This document shows, piece after piece, positions 7,216-7,507 of a DNA stretch of 7,507 nt. The notes beneath the pieces are model-generated. The model had not been told where the DNA came from and made no database searches. It was given only the letters and a program-made list of their open reading frames with translations. Origin of the DNA: JBBRLG01 sp038231495 (GTDB taxonomy: Bacteria; Planctomycetota; Planctomycetia; Gemmatales; Gemmataceae); NCBI GenBank assembly GCA_038231495.1, contig JBBRLG010000378.1, positions 1-7,507 of the forward strand. The letters run 5' to 3'. Every line of letters starts with the position of its first letter. Position 1 is the first letter of the stretch. A program made the translations under genes and the position numbers.

Positions 7216-7249
7216 TGAACCGCCAAGACGCCAAGAGCGCCAAGAAAGA
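7216..7249. repeat. CGCCAAGA short tandem repeat
   Basis: Three copies of CGCCAAGA lie at 7221-7228, 7229-7236 and 7238-7245, with one extra G before the third. From memory, this GAACCGCCAAGACGCCAAG-type sequence recurs in intergenic DNA of planctomycetes and some other bacteria, and often yields spurious NRQDAKSAKK peptides. That recall needs checking; the tandem structure is directly visible. Confidence 0.7.
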
Positions 7250-7268
7250 CAGAGACAATTCAAGCTTT

Positions 7269-7507
7269 GTAACCGTTCACCGCGTTGTTGAAAACCAGCC
7301 AACCGTAGACATGGCGCGCTATCCTTTCCGCGACGACCCATTCGTTTCGCGTGGCTTGAGAGCAAGGGAAACGAACTTTACTTCCGCAAGTGCTTATCGG
7401 GTATTCTCTTGGGGAAGTTCGTTTCCCGACCCCCTGACACACCCCCTGGCTCTCTCCTGCCGTTGATGTCCAATCATGTCCACTGCCCGCACCCGGTGAA
7501 CGGTTAC
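7269..7507. mobile_element. Possible small non-autonomous element bounded by 14-bp inverted repeats
   Basis: GTAACCGTTCACCG at 7269-7282 is the exact reverse complement of 7494-7507, which ends at the window edge. The 239-bp segment has no coding signal, is lower in GC than its surroundings and contains a strong internal hairpin, as expected for a MITE-like element. Any target-site duplication on the right lies outside the window, and the pair could also be two separate copies of a dispersed repeat. Confidence 0.35.
7366..7427. repeat. 13-bp perfect inverted repeat (large hairpin)
   Basis: GGGAAACGAACTT at 7366-7378 pairs exactly with 7415-7427 around a 36-base loop. The loop contains a small nested hairpin, ACTT at 7380-7383 with AAGT at 7388-7391. 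The left arm's GAAACGAA (7368-7375) can pair instead with TTCGTTTC at 7341-7348. No T-run follows, so a simple intrinsic terminator is unlikely. Confidence 0.75.

Larger units (their letters stand above)
7208..7507. other. Intergenic region without a convincing gene
   Basis: The 300 bp after the secreted protein gene hold only repeats and inverted repeats, listed separately. Short open frames on both strands here begin inside the CGCCAAGA repeat or cross the hairpins, and lack a ribosome site or recognisable protein features. GC content is visibly lower than in the flanking genes. No canonical terminator (stem plus T-run) is seen after 7207. Confidence 0.6.

Noticed and set aside
5768..7258. 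A 496-residue minus-strand open frame opposite the secreted protein gene.
   Set aside because: It is a composition artefact of high GC at third positions. The plus-strand reading has a signal peptide and repeat domains.
7366..7427. Intrinsic terminator for the secreted protein gene.
   Set aside because: The loop is 36 bases long, there is no T-run after the stem, and it lies about 160 bases past the stop codon.
7215..7466. An 83-residue open frame beginning MNRQDAKSAKKDR.
   Set aside because: It starts inside the CGCCAAGA repeat and crosses the hairpin; this kind of peptide is typical of translated dispersed repeat.
7269..7507. Integron attC site.
   Set aside because: The inverted ends do not fit the RYYYAAC / GTTRRRY core sites, and no integrase or gene cassette is visible.

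Overview
The window reads as a GC-rich bacterial chromosome segment, most likely from a planctomycete of the Gemmataceae type. This placement is inferred from three things: the secondary-lipid type polyketide synthase, the style of the secreted Ig-like protein, and a CGCCAAGA-type intergenic repeat that I associate with such genomes. No rRNA or other marker gene is present to confirm it.

Positions 1-5509 hold a two-gene unit transcribed leftward on the minus strand. The first gene (3926-5509) is a PfaD-family FMN-dependent enoyl reductase, the trans-acting partner of PUFA-synthase-like (Pfa) polyketide synthases. Its TGA overlaps the TTG start of the second gene by two bases (sequence TTGA). 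The second gene is a large type I iterative synthase that runs off the left edge after 1309 codons. Its visible order is ketosynthase - acyltransferase - coiled-coil linker - ACP - ACP, followed by the start of the segment that leads to the next domain, probably a ketoreductase. All expected catalytic residues are visible: KS Cys/His/His, AT Ser/His and both ACP serines. Together the genes look like the core of a PfaA/HglE-like 'secondary lipid' synthase. The KS condenses malonyl units carried on two ACPs, and PfaD reduces enoyl intermediates in trans. The reductase-first order differs from the classical marine pfaABCD order. The product cannot be told from this window.

Two DNA-level oddities lie inside the synthase gene. 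The two ACP modules are about 96% identical over 194 bp, with a 90-bp exact core, which suggests recent duplication or gene conversion. The AT-ACP linker contains a perfect 42-bp palindrome built from a 12-mer (GCCGCTTGCGGC) that occurs four times in the linker DNA.

Positions 5510-5800 form a divergent intergenic region with weak promoter candidates. On the plus strand, 5801-7207 encodes a secreted protein of unknown function with a clear signal peptide. I read it as an A-B-A-B arrangement of two kinds of Ig/fibronectin-like beta domains. It is divergent from the synthase and need not be functionally linked to it.

Positions 7208-7507 hold no convincing gene. They contain a CGCCAAGA triple repeat, a 13-bp perfect hairpin arm pair with an alternative pairing partner, and a 14-bp perfect inverted repeat (7269-7282 / 7494-7507). 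The last brackets a 239-bp segment and could mark a small non-autonomous mobile element.
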